Positions 7,487 to 16,200 of a stretch of DNA of 40,000 nt are shown one piece after another. The stretch's first letter is position 1. Every line of letters starts with the position of its first letter. This DNA comes from Planctomycetota bacterium (GTDB taxonomy: Bacteria > Planctomycetota > JACQVV01), in contig JACQVV010000436.1 in NCBI GenBank assembly GCA_016209595.1, forward strand, positions 1 through 40,000. Direction: 5' to 3'. The notes below the pieces were generated by a model. The model searched no databases, was not told where the DNA came from, and saw only the letters and a list, made by a program, of their open reading frames with translations. The position numbers and the translations under genes were made by a program.

Positions 7487-10400
7487 ATGGTTTCCGATCC
7501 TCACGCTTTCGTGGACAAGGCCCGGCAGCTCGGATTCCTCGACGCGGCCGGGTACGCCGATGCTCGCCGCGCGATCGACGAGGCCGCGCGGGAGGGGCGC
7601 AGGCCGAGGGTCGAGCAGATCCTCCTGGAGCGTCGCCTTCTCGGAGGAGAGGAGGTCGCCCGCGTCCTCGCCGCCCTGGCGGCGGGCGCGGAGGCGACCT
7701 GGCCCGTGGGGCAGGCGGTGGGCACCGGGGCGGCGGCGCCGCCGGCGGCGGTCTCCGAGATCGGCGGGAAGTTCGACCTACGGACGATCCTCGGCCGCGG
7801 GGGCATGGGTGAGGTCTTTCTCGCGAGCGACCGGCTTCTCCGGCGCGAGGTCGCCGTGAAGACCCTCTCCCGTCCGGAGAAGCTCACGCACGTTCGCCGC
7901 TTCATCGAGGAAGCCCAGGTCACGGGGCAGCTCGAACATCCCAACATCGTCCCCGTCTACGAGTACGGGGTGGACCCAGCGAGCCGGGCGCCATACCTCG
8001 CGATGAAGCGCGTCCGGGGCACCGACCTCGCCCAGGTTCTCGCGGGCGTGAAGAGAGGGGCGCCAAGCGAATCCAGCGCGCGGCGCGAGCCTCCGGCGCG
8101 CACGCTCTCGCGACTCCTCGACGTCTTCCTGAAAGTCTGCGACGCGGTCGCCTACGCTCACAGCCGCGGCGTGCTCCACAGGGATCTCAAGCCGGAGAAC
8201 ATCATGACCGGCGAGTTCGGAGAGGTCCTTGTCATGGACTGGGGCCTGGCGAAGATCCTCGGGAGCTCGGAGAGCTCCTCGGGAGAGCTCGTCTCCACGG
8301 CCCGATCGTCCGATCCGGACCAGCCGGGGCTCACCGCCGATGGGCAGAGCCCCGGGACGCCGCGGTACATGTCGCCCGAGCAGGCTCGGGGCGAGGTCGA
8401 ATCGCTCGACGAACGGACGGACGTCTACTCGCTTGGAGCCGTCCTCTACGAGATCCTCTCCCTGGAGAAGCCGATCGAGGGGAAGACCGCGAGCGCGATC
8501 ATGGCCCGCGCGCGGAAAGGAGTGGTCCGCGCGCCCTCCCGCCGGTCGAGCGCGCCCTGGCCGATCCCGCGCGAGCTCGAAGCGGCGGTGCTCAAGGCCA
8601 TGGCGTCCGGCCGAGAGGACCGCTACCCGCGCGTGCTCGATCTCAAGGCCGACGTCGAGGCCTACCGCGCTGGCGGGATTCTCTCCGCCGCTCGCTACTC
8701 CCCCCTCGAACTCGCGGCCAAGTGGGTGCGGAGGCACAAGTCTCTCGCCTTGGGATCGGCCGCCGCGGTCCTCGCTCTGGCGGCAGGGCTCTGGGCGATG
8801 CGGGCTCTCGAACGCCGGCGGGAGGCCGGCGAGGCCGAGACCCTCGTGACCGAAGGGCGCGAGAAGTGGTCCGAAGCCAGGAGCGCGGCGCCCTTCAATC
8901 CCGCGGCGCCCGAGGCGTACTTCCGGGCGCACATCACCGCACTCACTCGCACGGGTCGCGGACTCGCGCGGCATCCGAAAGCGCCCCAGGAGTGGAGAGA
9001 TGAAGTCGCGGCTCGGGCCCTGGAGCTCCAGAGAAGCGCCCAGGAGGCCGGCGACTGGCCGCTCGCGCTCGTTCTCGCGGAGCTTCCCCACGAGTGGAGG
9101 GCCACGACCGAGGAGGAGTCCCGCGAGCGGGTCGGCGAAGTGGACGCGGCGATCGAGCGGGCCGCGAAAGCGGACCGGGAGCGCCTCGCCGAGATCCTCG
9201 ACCGGATCGGGAAGGCGGAGGCGGCGGCAGCTGCCGGCAAGAAGCACGGAAACATCGTCCCGGGAGAGATCGAGGAGCGGGCCCGACGGCTCGCCCGCGC
9301 CAGCGGTCCCGCCCTCACGCGTGAAGTCCTCACGCGCCTCGCCTCTCCTCCGCCCGAGTCGGGCGGCCCGGAATCGAGACGAGGGCGGCTCTTCCACGTG
9401 GAGCTCCTCGGGCGCAAGGGGGACCTCGCGACGAGCCAGGCCGGGTGGACCTCCCCGGCACTCGCCAGGAGAGCTCTTGAGGAGAGCCTCGACGGCGGAT
9501 CCGTGGACGCGGATCTCCTCGCGGCGTGGATCCGGGCGGCCGCGCGGCTCGCGACCGTCGTGCGGTTTGCGGCGCGTTCCGATGGCTCGCTCGACTGGCT
9601 CCCGGGAACGCTCGACGAAATGTGGCATCGCCACGGGAACATCGCCCCGGTCACCTTCGAGATCGCCCGCGCGCGTAGGACCATCGAACTCTTGTCGAGC
9701 GCGAAGCCGCTCTCGCCTCCCGGGGAGGATCCGAGGAGCCGCGAGGCGTTCCAGCAAGAGATCGAAGATCTCGCGGACTGGGCCGCGTCCGCGGCCGGTT
9801 CGGGGAGCGCCTACACGGCGGCCCTGCTCGCTCTCGCGACCGCACCGAGCGGCCTCTCCGAGGCTCAGGTGGCCTTCGTGTACGACGAAATCGGGCTCCA
9901 CGGGGACTCGCTTCCCCCCGATCTAGAGCGGCCGGACTTGGCGGCCCTCCCCGTCCTTGAGGGCGTCTGCCGAGCCCTGCCTGGCACATGGCTCCCGGAC
10001 GAGCGCCCGCCACACGTCCTCCAGGAGGCGTGGACCCGGACACGGGCAGGAGCGATCGCGGCGGCAGCAAACCTCTCGCGCCTGGGCGACCCCGCTCTCG
10101 CCCACGACCTCTACCGCCGCCGCTTCCAGAGCGGGCAGGACTCGGCCTTCTGGAACGCGACCCGCATCGCTTTCGCCCTCGCGCCGCTCGAGGGGTGGCC
10201 CGAGCCCGCGAACGCTCGCGATTTCGCCGACCGGGGCAATGCCCGGCTCGATCAAGGGGACCTCGCCGGAGCGATCGAGGACTACACGCGCGCGATCGAG
10301 ATCGAACCCGGCCTTGCGCCCGCCTGGTCCAACCGCGGGAACGCGCGAATCGAGCAAGACGACCTCGCGGGCGCGTTCGAGGACTACACGCGCGCGATCG

Positions 10401-11077
10401 AAATCGATCCTCGGTACGCCATCGCCTGGGCGAACCGCGGAAACGTCCGGCTCGACAGGCGGGACCTCGCCGGCGCGATCGAGGACTACACTCGCGCGCT
10501 GGAGTTCGACCCCGGCTACGGCCTCGCCTGGGCGAACCGCGGAAACGCACGGCTGGAGAGCGGGGACGCCGCGGGAGCGATCGAGGACTCGACCCGAGCC
10601 ATCGAACTCGAACCGAACCTCGCCAACGCTTACATCAACCGCGGCGTGGCCCGCCTTTCCGTTGGAGACAAGGCGGGCGCTTTCGACGACTTCACGCGCG
10701 CGATCGAGCGCGATCCGGACCACCCGGGGGCGTACTGCAACCGCGGAACCCTGAGGCAGGCGAATTGGGATCTGCCGGGCGCGATGCTCGACTTCACGCG
10801 CGCGATCGAGCTCGACCCCAACTTCGCGAGGGCCTATGGAGGCCGCGCGGGGGTCCGCCTGGTTCAGAAGGACTTCTCGGGGGCCCTGGAGGACCACGAT
10901 CGCGCGCTTGCGCTCGATCCCTCCCTCTGGCAGAGCTGGTCAGGCCGCGGCATGGCCCTCGCCCCGCTCGGGCGAACGGAGGAGGCAGAGCGATCGTTCG
11001 AAGAGGCGCTCCGCCGGTGCCCGCCCGGCGAGAAAAACAAGGTCGAGTTCGCCCGGAAGCTCGCCCTGGGCCGCTAA
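7487..11077 (+). CDS. Ser/Thr protein kinase with C-terminal TPR array
   Basis: Complete Hanks-type kinase of 1,196 residues. Residues 1-65 form a small helical domain resembling the leader found on many planctomycete kinases. The kinase domain covers about 97-400: GRGGMGEV loop (103-110), VAVK lysine (K125), HRDLKPEN (231-238), DWG in place of DFG (251-253), MSPEQARGE. A membrane helix (about 418-440, ALGSAAAVLALAAGLW) separates it from a long, Ala/Arg/Glu-rich unassigned region (about 440-910) and eight tetratricopeptide repeats. TPRs normally bind proteins, so the far side of the membrane probably carries an interaction platform. The gene starts with ATG at 7487, divergent from korA across about 180 bp, and its TAA stop directly borders a MITE-like element. 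Its kinase domain resembles the truncated one at 1-2583. Confidence 0.95.
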   Translation: MVSDPHAFVDKARQLGFLDAAGYADARRAIDEAAREGRRPRVEQILLERRLLGGEEVARVLAALAAGAEATWPVGQAVGTGAAAPPAAVSEIGGKFDLRTILGRGGMGEVFLASDRLLRREVAVKTLSRPEKLTHVRRFIEEAQVTGQLEHPNIVPVYEYGVDPASRAPYLAMKRVRGTDLAQVLAGVKRGAPSESSARREPPARTLSRLLDVFLKVCDAVAYAHSRGVLHRDLKPENIMTGEFGEVLVMDWGLAKILGSSESSSGELVSTARSSDPDQPGLTADGQSPGTPRYMSPEQARGEVESLDERTDVYSLGAVLYEILSLEKPIEGKTASAIMARARKGVVRAPSRRSSAPWPIPRELEAAVLKAMASGREDRYPRVLDLKADVEAYRAGGILSAARYSPLELAAKWVRRHKSLALGSAAAVLALAAGLWAMRALERRREAGEAETLVTEGREKWSEARSAAPFNPAAPEAYFRAHITALTRTGRGLARHPKAPQEWRDEVAARALELQRSAQEAGDWPLALVLAELPHEWRATTEEESRERVGEVDAAIERAAKADRERLAEILDRIGKAEAAAAAGKKHGNIVPGEIEERARRLARASGPALTREVLTRLASPPPESGGPESRRGRLFHVELLGRKGDLATSQAGWTSPALARRALEESLDGGSVDADLLAAWIRAAARLATVVRFAARSDGSLDWLPGTLDEMWHRHGNIAPVTFEIARARRTIELLSSAKPLSPPGEDPRSREAFQQEIEDLADWAASAAGSGSAYTAALLALATAPSGLSEAQVAFVYDEIGLHGDSLPPDLERPDLAALPVLEGVCRALPGTWLPDERPPHVLQEAWTRTRAGAIAAAANLSRLGDPALAHDLYRRRFQSGQDSAFWNATRIAFALAPLEGWPEPANARDFADRGNARLDQGDLAGAIEDYTRAIEIEPGLAPAWSNRGNARIEQDDLAGAFEDYTRAIEIDPRYAIAWANRGNVRLDRRDLAGAIEDYTRALEFDPGYGLAWANRGNARLESGDAAGAIEDSTRAIELEPNLANAYINRGVARLSVGDKAGAFDDFTRAIERDPDHPGAYCNRGTLRQANWDLPGAMLDFTRAIELDPNFARAYGGRAGVRLVQKDFSGALEDHDRALALDPSLWQSWSGRGMALAPLGRTEEAERSFEEALRRCPPGEKNKVEFARKLALGR
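10223..11038 (+). repeat. Eight tandem TPR-encoding repeats, 102-bp unit
   Basis: Eight 34-codon TPR units in exact register: the Gly codon of the first RGN motif is at 10235 and the matching codon of the eighth at 10949, exactly 7 x 102 bp. The typical unit reads WANRGNARLDxGDLAGAIEDYTRAIEIDP. The first three units are the most alike; the later ones are more diverged. Confidence 0.93.
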
Positions 11078-11334
11078 GCTGGGGTTTCGCGGTTTTTCGA
11101 CCACACGCTTGCCTTTGACGGTCACGGTCACGGTCACGGTCACGGTCACGGACGACGGTCACGGTCCACGGTCACGGGTCGTGATCGTGTTCCGTGGGCG
11201 TGACCGTGGTCGTGTTCCGTGACCGTGACCGTGACCGTGCTTTTCAGCGACCCTCCTGTGCGGAGGGTAGCCAGGAAAACCCGCCACCTCCGCCTCCACG
11301 GGATGCTCGCTTGAAAAAACCGCGAAACCCCAGC
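11078..11334. mobile_element. MITE-like non-coding element with terminal inverted repeats
   Basis: The ends are inverted repeats: 11078-11098 (GCTGGGGTTTCGCGG then a T-run and C) and the reverse complement at 11313-11334, identical apart from one extra A. Immediately outside both ends is CTAA (11074-11077 and 11335-11338), compatible with a 4-bp target duplication; the left copy contains the kinase stop codon. Inside are GTCACG x5 (11121-11150) and complementary CGTGAC x3 (11218-11235), which could fold back into a long imperfect hairpin, plus a CCCTCC/GGAGGG stem at 11251-11267. There is no transposase and no credible ORF. It may also act as a bidirectional terminator, since it lies between convergent genes. 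Confidence 0.6.
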
Positions 11335-11375
11335 CTAACGCCCGGCCTCGCCCCCTCCGCTCGTACTCGTTCCCG

Positions 11376-11813
11376 TCACCAGAGCGTCGGCGGCTCGCTC
11401 TTCCGGGTCAACTGGCCGAGCTCGTTCCAGAAGCACCAGGTCCCTTGCCCTGGCTTCAAGATGAGGAGCTCGATGGCATCGAGAAGGCAGTCGGACAGCA
11501 CTGCTTCGTTGTCGGTCTCGGCCAGCACGACGGACGCCTGGGCCCAGGGACCCTCGCGGTCGGGCGCGACGACCTTGAGCCGGACGGCGTCGCGGACCGC
11601 CCAGGTCTGCACGATCCCCCCGTAGGCTTGCAACGCCTCCCGCACGGCGTCGGAGGGTGGAGGCCAGAGGCCGAGGGCGCGCGCGGCGAGGATGGGGAGC
11701 GACAGGTTCGGCGGGCCCCCCTCGTACCCCGTGTTCGCGAGCGCGATGGTCTCGAGAACGGGTCCGGCGCCGGCCGGCAGACGCTCGATCCGGACCCGGA
11801 CCCTAACAGCCAT
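11376..11813 (-). CDS. Retropepsin-like (clan AA aspartic protease-like) hypothetical protein
   Basis: Protein of 145 residues. An N-terminal beta-rich stretch leads into LANTGYEGGPPNLSLPILAA then ALGLWP, the layout of bacterial and archaeal clan AA retropepsin-like proteins (xxDTGxxxxxxLP...LGL), but with Asn where the catalytic Asp is expected. The C-terminal part (AVLSDCLLDAIELLIL, GTWCFWNE) matches the usual LLG/D-loop-strand ending of such proteins. I recall similar NTGYE-type small proteins mainly from archaea; this is memory, not a search. Whether it is catalytically active is doubtful. The ATG at 11811-11813 lies within the 3' end of the upstream small gene (11-bp overlap), so the two form a coupled pair. 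It converges on the kinase at 7487-11077 across the MITE-like element. Confidence 0.6.
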   Translation of the reverse strand: MAVRVRVRIERLPAGAGPVLETIALANTGYEGGPPNLSLPILAARALGLWPPPSDAVREALQAYGGIVQTWAVRDAVRLKVVAPDREGPWAQASVVLAETDNEAVLSDCLLDAIELLILKPGQGTWCFWNELGQLTRKSEPPTLW

Positions 11814-12000
11814 CCGGCGTCTCGTGTCGAACTCCGAGCGACTCCCGGTAGGCGGGATTCACGAGCCGGCGAATGCGAGGAAGCGGGTAGAGACGGCGGA
11901 TCAACCCGAATACAACATCGGCCGGACCGAGGTACACCCACTTCCGCATGATTCGGTAGGGATGCGGCGCCTTCGGGCTCTCCTTCACGAAATCCTCCAT
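11803..12000 (-). CDS. Small hypothetical protein, coupled to retropepsin-like gene
   Basis: About 65 residues from the ATG at 11998-12000 (MEDFVKESPKAPHPYRIMRKW...), basic and aromatic-rich, with RRLYPLPRIRRLVNPAYRESLG near the end. I do not recognise the family. A longer version from a TTG at 12058-12060 adds 20 residues of little character; I prefer the ATG because GGAGAAGG lies upstream of it. Overlap of the last codons with the next gene by 11 bp argues that it is real and co-expressed. Size and pairing recall small two-gene modules such as toxin-antitoxin pairs, but nothing in the sequence identifies either partner as a toxin. Confidence 0.5.
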   Translation of the reverse strand: MEDFVKESPKAPHPYRIMRKWVYLGPADVVFGLIRRLYPLPRIRRLVNPAYRESLGVRHETPDGC

Positions 12001-12064
12001 CGGCAGTCTACACGCCTTCTCCCCGAGCGGCCAGCCTCCCGTGGGCAGGGCGACGGACAAAGTC

Positions 12065-12138
12065 GTAGGGCGGGGGCTTGTCCCCCGCCGAAGCCCGGGG
12101 CCTGGCCGAAGAAGGCGGGGGACAAGCCCCCGCCCTAC
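12065..12138. repeat. REP-like nested palindrome
   Basis: A perfect 25-bp inverted repeat: arms 12065-12089 and 12114-12138, separated by 24 nt. Each arm is itself a hairpin (GGCGGGGG-CTTGT-CCCCCGCC), so either strand could form one long stem or two short stem-loops. This is the architecture of paired REP/BIME-type extragenic elements. It lies in the divergent gap between the small gene at 11803-12000 and the sigma factor. Confidence 0.65.
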
Positions 12139-12483
12139 AGGTTGTCGGGCGACTTTGCCGGGACCCTGCTCCCGTGGGGCAGCGCCGTTCGCCTGGCGAC
12201 GAGCGGGTTACGGGATGGATTCGCATGAAGTGGAACCGCCGCAAGGAACGGGTCCTTGCAGGGATCGAAAGTCGGGCCGGTCGCCGGGGAAGTCTCCTGT
12301 CAGATCCGCGCTGGGATCCGAAGCTCCCGTCGGGGGCGAAGAGGAGGATCCGCTAGGGGCGAGCTCTGAGCTCCGTCCATGGATGTGGCCGGGCTTCGAG
12401 CGACTTGGCCGCCGTTCGGGCCATGGGCCATAATCTCGTAGAGTTCTTGGCGTGTGCGGGCGCAAAGAGGGCGGGCGAAGATC
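12139..12483. other. Intergenic region upstream of the sigma factor
   Basis: Between the REP-like palindrome and the sigma-factor start I see no convincing gene. One short basic frame of 43 codons (12225-12356) has an ATG but no recognisable features. The only regulatory signal I can support is the promoter-like pair at 12405-12434. Confidence 0.4.
12405..12434 (+). promoter_or_regulatory. Candidate sigma-70-type promoter for the ECF/kinase operon
   Basis: TTGGCC (12405-12410) and CATAAT (12429-12434) are separated by 18 nt: 4/6 and 5/6 matches to the -35 and -10 consensus. Transcription would begin near 12441, giving a leader of about 40 nt to the ATG at 12484. Found by eye only. Confidence 0.35.
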
Positions 12484-13275
12484 ATGGTCCACTCCTCGGA
12501 TACCAAGATCGGTGGAGCGGGGCGAGAATTTCCCGTCACCGACTGGAGCAGCCTTCTCCACCTCCGGGACCCGGGGGACCCTGCGTACGCTCGCACGCTC
12601 AACCGGCTGGCGGAGAGGTACTGGAAGCCCGCCTACCACTACGTCCGCGCCTTGCGCCGCGCGAGCGTGGAGGAGGCCAAGGATCTCACGCAACAGTTTT
12701 TCGCCATGCTCCTTTCCCGGGGCGACCTGGCCAGGCTTTCGCGAGAGCGCGGGAGCTTCCGTGGCTTCCTGAAGGCGGCGCTCCGGAATTTTCTTGTCTC
12801 CGCGTACCGCGCACGGAAGGCGCGGCTGCCCCGGGAGGGCGTCCACCTGCTTCACCTGGCCTGGGACGACACCCGCGAGGAGCTCCGCGAGCCGCCCTCG
12901 CCCGGCGAGGATCCGGCGCGAGTTTTTGACCGCGAGTGGGCCCGGGGCGTTCTCCTCGACGCGGTTCGGAGCCTGGAGAGCGTCCTCGCCGCGGATGGCA
13001 AGCGCCTCCACTACGACATCTTCCGCGAGTACTGCCGCATCCCCGAAGGGGAGGGATCGTCGCTCGATGCGACGCGGCGGTTCTTCTGTCCCGCGGGGCC
13101 CTCCCCCACCTACGCCGATCTCGCGGCACGATACGGGATCCGGCAAAGCGACGTTCGCAACTACCTCCATGCCTGCCGGCGGCGGCTCCGCCAGATCCTC
13201 TGCGCCTCGATCCGGGGCTACGTGGCCCACGAGGAGGAGGTCGAGGCCGAACTCCGCTTTCTGCTCTCCCCATGA
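12484..13275 (+). CDS. RNA polymerase ECF-type sigma factor (planctomycete family)
   Basis: 263 residues. The start EFPVTDWSSLLHLRDPGD is the typical opening of planctomycete ECF sigma factors. Region 2 follows: YWKPAYHYVRALRRASVEEAKDLTQQFFAMLL, then SRERGSFRGFLKAALRNFLVSAYR (promoter melting and -10 recognition). Region 4 is the helix-turn-helix around PTYADLAARYGIRQSDVRNYLHACRRRLRQIL, followed by the C-terminal extension often seen in this group (EEEVEAELRFLLSP). I chose the ATG at 12484; a GTG ten codons upstream is possible. The stop overlaps the start of the kinase gene (ATGA, 13272-13275), so the two are translated together. No anti-sigma gene is adjacent; families of ECF factors encoded with Ser/Thr kinases are thought to be controlled by phosphorylation, and that is the likely mechanism here. 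Confidence 0.9.
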   Translation: MVHSSDTKIGGAGREFPVTDWSSLLHLRDPGDPAYARTLNRLAERYWKPAYHYVRALRRASVEEAKDLTQQFFAMLLSRGDLARLSRERGSFRGFLKAALRNFLVSAYRARKARLPREGVHLLHLAWDDTREELREPPSPGEDPARVFDREWARGVLLDAVRSLESVLAADGKRLHYDIFREYCRIPEGEGSSLDATRRFFCPAGPSPTYADLAARYGIRQSDVRNYLHACRRRLRQILCASIRGYVAHEEEVEAELRFLLSP

Positions 13276-16200
13276 CTTCCGATCCGGTGGACGCCCTCAA
13301 GCGCTTTCTGGCCGAGAGCCAGACCGAAGGGGCACCCGAGGACGACGAGTCCGCGGCTTTTGGCTGGCTGGCGGTCCAGATGGGACACGAGAGCGCCCGC
13401 GAGATCGCGGAGGCAAACGCCGACCGCGGGGAGCGCGCTCGCCGGGGCGAGAGATGGAGCCTCCGGGAGGTCCTCGAGAAGCGAGGGGCGCTTCTGGCGG
13501 AAGACTCCCTTGCCATCCAGCGGGCCCTCGAGCGCATTCGCCACGCCTGCGAGCGCTGCGGCCACATGAGCTACCCTCTCCACACGGCCGGAGAGGAGAG
13601 TTTGCGATGCTGTCGCTGCGGCTCGGAGCTTCCAACGGTCTGCGTCACCCCCCCGGCCCCGGGACGCTTTCGCGGGTCCCTCTCGCCGCCGGTCCAGCGG
13701 ATTCTCGGAAAGTACCGCCTCGTGCGAGAGCTCGGACGAGGCGGGATGGGCGTCGTCTACGAGGCCGAGGATCCGACCCTGCGGCGGCAAGTCGCTCTGA
13801 AGGTCCTCCTCGACGCCGATGCCCCACCCTCGCACGTCCGCCGGTTGGAGCGCGAGGCGGAGGCCTCCGCCCAGCTCTCACACCCCAACGTGGTCCGCGT
13901 CCACGAGGTTGGCGCGGCCATCGATCCGGCCTCCGGCGGCCCGGTGCACTTCATCGCCATGGAACTCGTGGCTGGAGAGACGCTCCGGCAGGCCGGCGAA
14001 CGGCTCTCGTTTGCCGAGAAGGTCCGTATCCTCGCGGAGGTGGGCGATGGCGTGGGACACGCGCATTCCCGCGGCGTCGTGCATCGCGACCTCAAGCCCG
14101 AGAACGTGCTCCTGGCAGCCGGCGGGCGGCCAGTCGTGTCCGACTTCGGTCTGGCGAGCTGGCGCGAAGCGCGAACCCGCCTGACCAGGCCCGGCGCCAT
14201 CATGGGCTCTCCTTGCTACATGGCTCCCGAGCAGGTGCGGGGAGAGACAGCGGCGATTGGCCCGCCGGCCGACGTGTGGGCCCTCGGCGTCATGCTCTAC
14301 GAGGTCCTGACCGGGAAACTTCCCTTCCAGGAGGCGCCGGGACTCGCCCTCTTCCGGGCCATCCTGCTCTCCGATCCCGTGCGTCCGGCAGCCCTCTCCT
14401 CCGGAGTGCCGCGGGATCTGGAGGCGGTCTGCCTGAAGTGCCTGGAGAAGTCCCCCCGCGCGCGCTACTCCGACGGCGCCGAGTTCGCCGCGGAGATCGG
14501 GCGCTGGCGCCGGGGCGAGGGGGTCCGGGCCCGAAGGGTCGGGGTCCTCGGCAGGGTGAGCCGCCGCCTGCGGAGGAATCCATGGATCTCGGCCGCGTGG
14601 GGCGCCCTCGGCCTTGTCGTCCTTTCAGCCGTCCTGGTGACGGCGGCGCTCGGGATTCGATCCTCGGCGAGAGCGCGCGCCGACCGGTACGCGAGCGAGG
14701 CGGCGCTCGCCTACGCGACCGGAGACCTCGCGCGTACGGAGGACCTGGCCCGCGGGGCGCTCGCGGAAGTCCCCGACCATCCGGAGGCGAGATACTGGCT
14801 TGGCCGGCTGAGGCTCCGCGAGTACGAGGGCGCTCGCGGTTTCCCGGAGGTGCGGCTGGCGGCCGGGATCGTCGAGCTCCTCCCGGCGAGGCCCGAGACC
14901 ACAGCCCAGAAGCGCCTGCGCGAGGAGGCCACCCGGATGCTCGATGGGACTCACGGAGAGCCGCTCGCGGCCGCTGTGCGCGCGCTCTGCGAGGACAGGC
15001 CGGAGGAGGCGCTTGCCGTCCTCGACGAGTTTCTCCGGAGCGAGCGGTCCTCCCCGACCCACTGGGAGTTTGACGTTCTCGCCTGCCGGTGTCTCTACCG
15101 TCTCGGCCGGTTCGAGGAAGCGCGCGCGAGACTCGAACCGTTCCTCGTTCTCGATCCCGCGCGGACGGCGCCGCTCTGGGGGCGTCTCATGCTGGCGCTC
15201 GGCCTGGAGGCCGAGCGTCATGGCAGTGACCCCGACCCGTGGTTCGAGAGAGCCTCGGACGCCGGCAGGCGTCTCGAAGCCGAATCATCGCCGGACGAGG
15301 GGCGACTCCTCCGGGTCATGGCCCAGACCCTCCTGGCCGGCACCCGGTGGCGCCGTGGCGTGGATCCGGAGCCGAAAGTGGACGAGGCCCTGGGCCTCAT
15401 CGAGAGAACCGGGACGCCCGACGCCTGGGTGGCCCGGGGCGACGCCCTCTTCCTCCGCGCGGAACACAGGAAGGCGCGCGGTCGCATCTCGCTTGCGGAC
15501 CCGTGCGAGTACCAGGAGGCGATCGACGCCTACTCCCGCGCCCTCGACATCGACCCGACCCATGGCCCGGCGTACCTGAAGCGCGCCGAGGTCCACCGGA
15601 CCCGCTGGGGGATTGAGAGCCTCCCCGAGAATACCCGCCAGGCAGACCGCGACGCGGCTCTGGCCGACTACGAGCGGGCCCTCGGTGCAAGCGGCCGCTC
15701 GGTCGCGGCGAAGGTCGGGATGGCCTGGGCCCTTGGCGTCGGCGCCCGCGGCGACGAGGTCGATCTGGACCGGACGCTCGCCGGCTTCGATGAGGAGATC
15801 GCGCGCGTCTCGGAGGTGCTGGAGGAGGAGCCCCGTTCGATCCAGGCCGTGCTGCGCCGCGGAAGCCTCTTCCAGGAGCTCGCTCTCTACCGGAAGCTCC
15901 GGGGTGTGGAACGGATGGAGGAGTACGTTTCCGCCGCCGCGGACTTCGACCGCGCCCTGGTCCTCGATCCCGACAGCGTCGAGGCCCTGCGGGGCCGAGC
16001 GGCGGTCCATGGGGAGATCTCGCGCTACTTCCTGGGGAGGAGCGAGGACCCGTTCCCGGAGGCCGAGAAGTGTCTCTCCGACCTGGCCCGGGCGCTCGAG
16101 ATCCACCCGGGGGACGCCGATACCTTGATCGTTCGCTCGAAATACTACCGGGGGCTCGGGTTCGCGAAGCGCCTTCACGGCCGCGCGCCGATGGAAGACC

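Noticed and set aside
7778..9901. Minus-strand frame of 707 codons opposite the kinase-TPR gene
   Set aside because: Antisense of strongly supported kinase coding sequence; long only because high GC makes stops rare.
12225..12356. Small basic ORF of 43 codons upstream of the sigma factor
   Set aside because: It has an ATG, but no recognisable motif and no operon partner; short open frames are expected by chance at this GC. It cannot be excluded.
12794..15073. Plus-strand frame of 759 codons across the sigma factor and kinase
   Set aside because: Alternative frame of two well-supported genes; low-complexity Arg/Pro/Ser translation.
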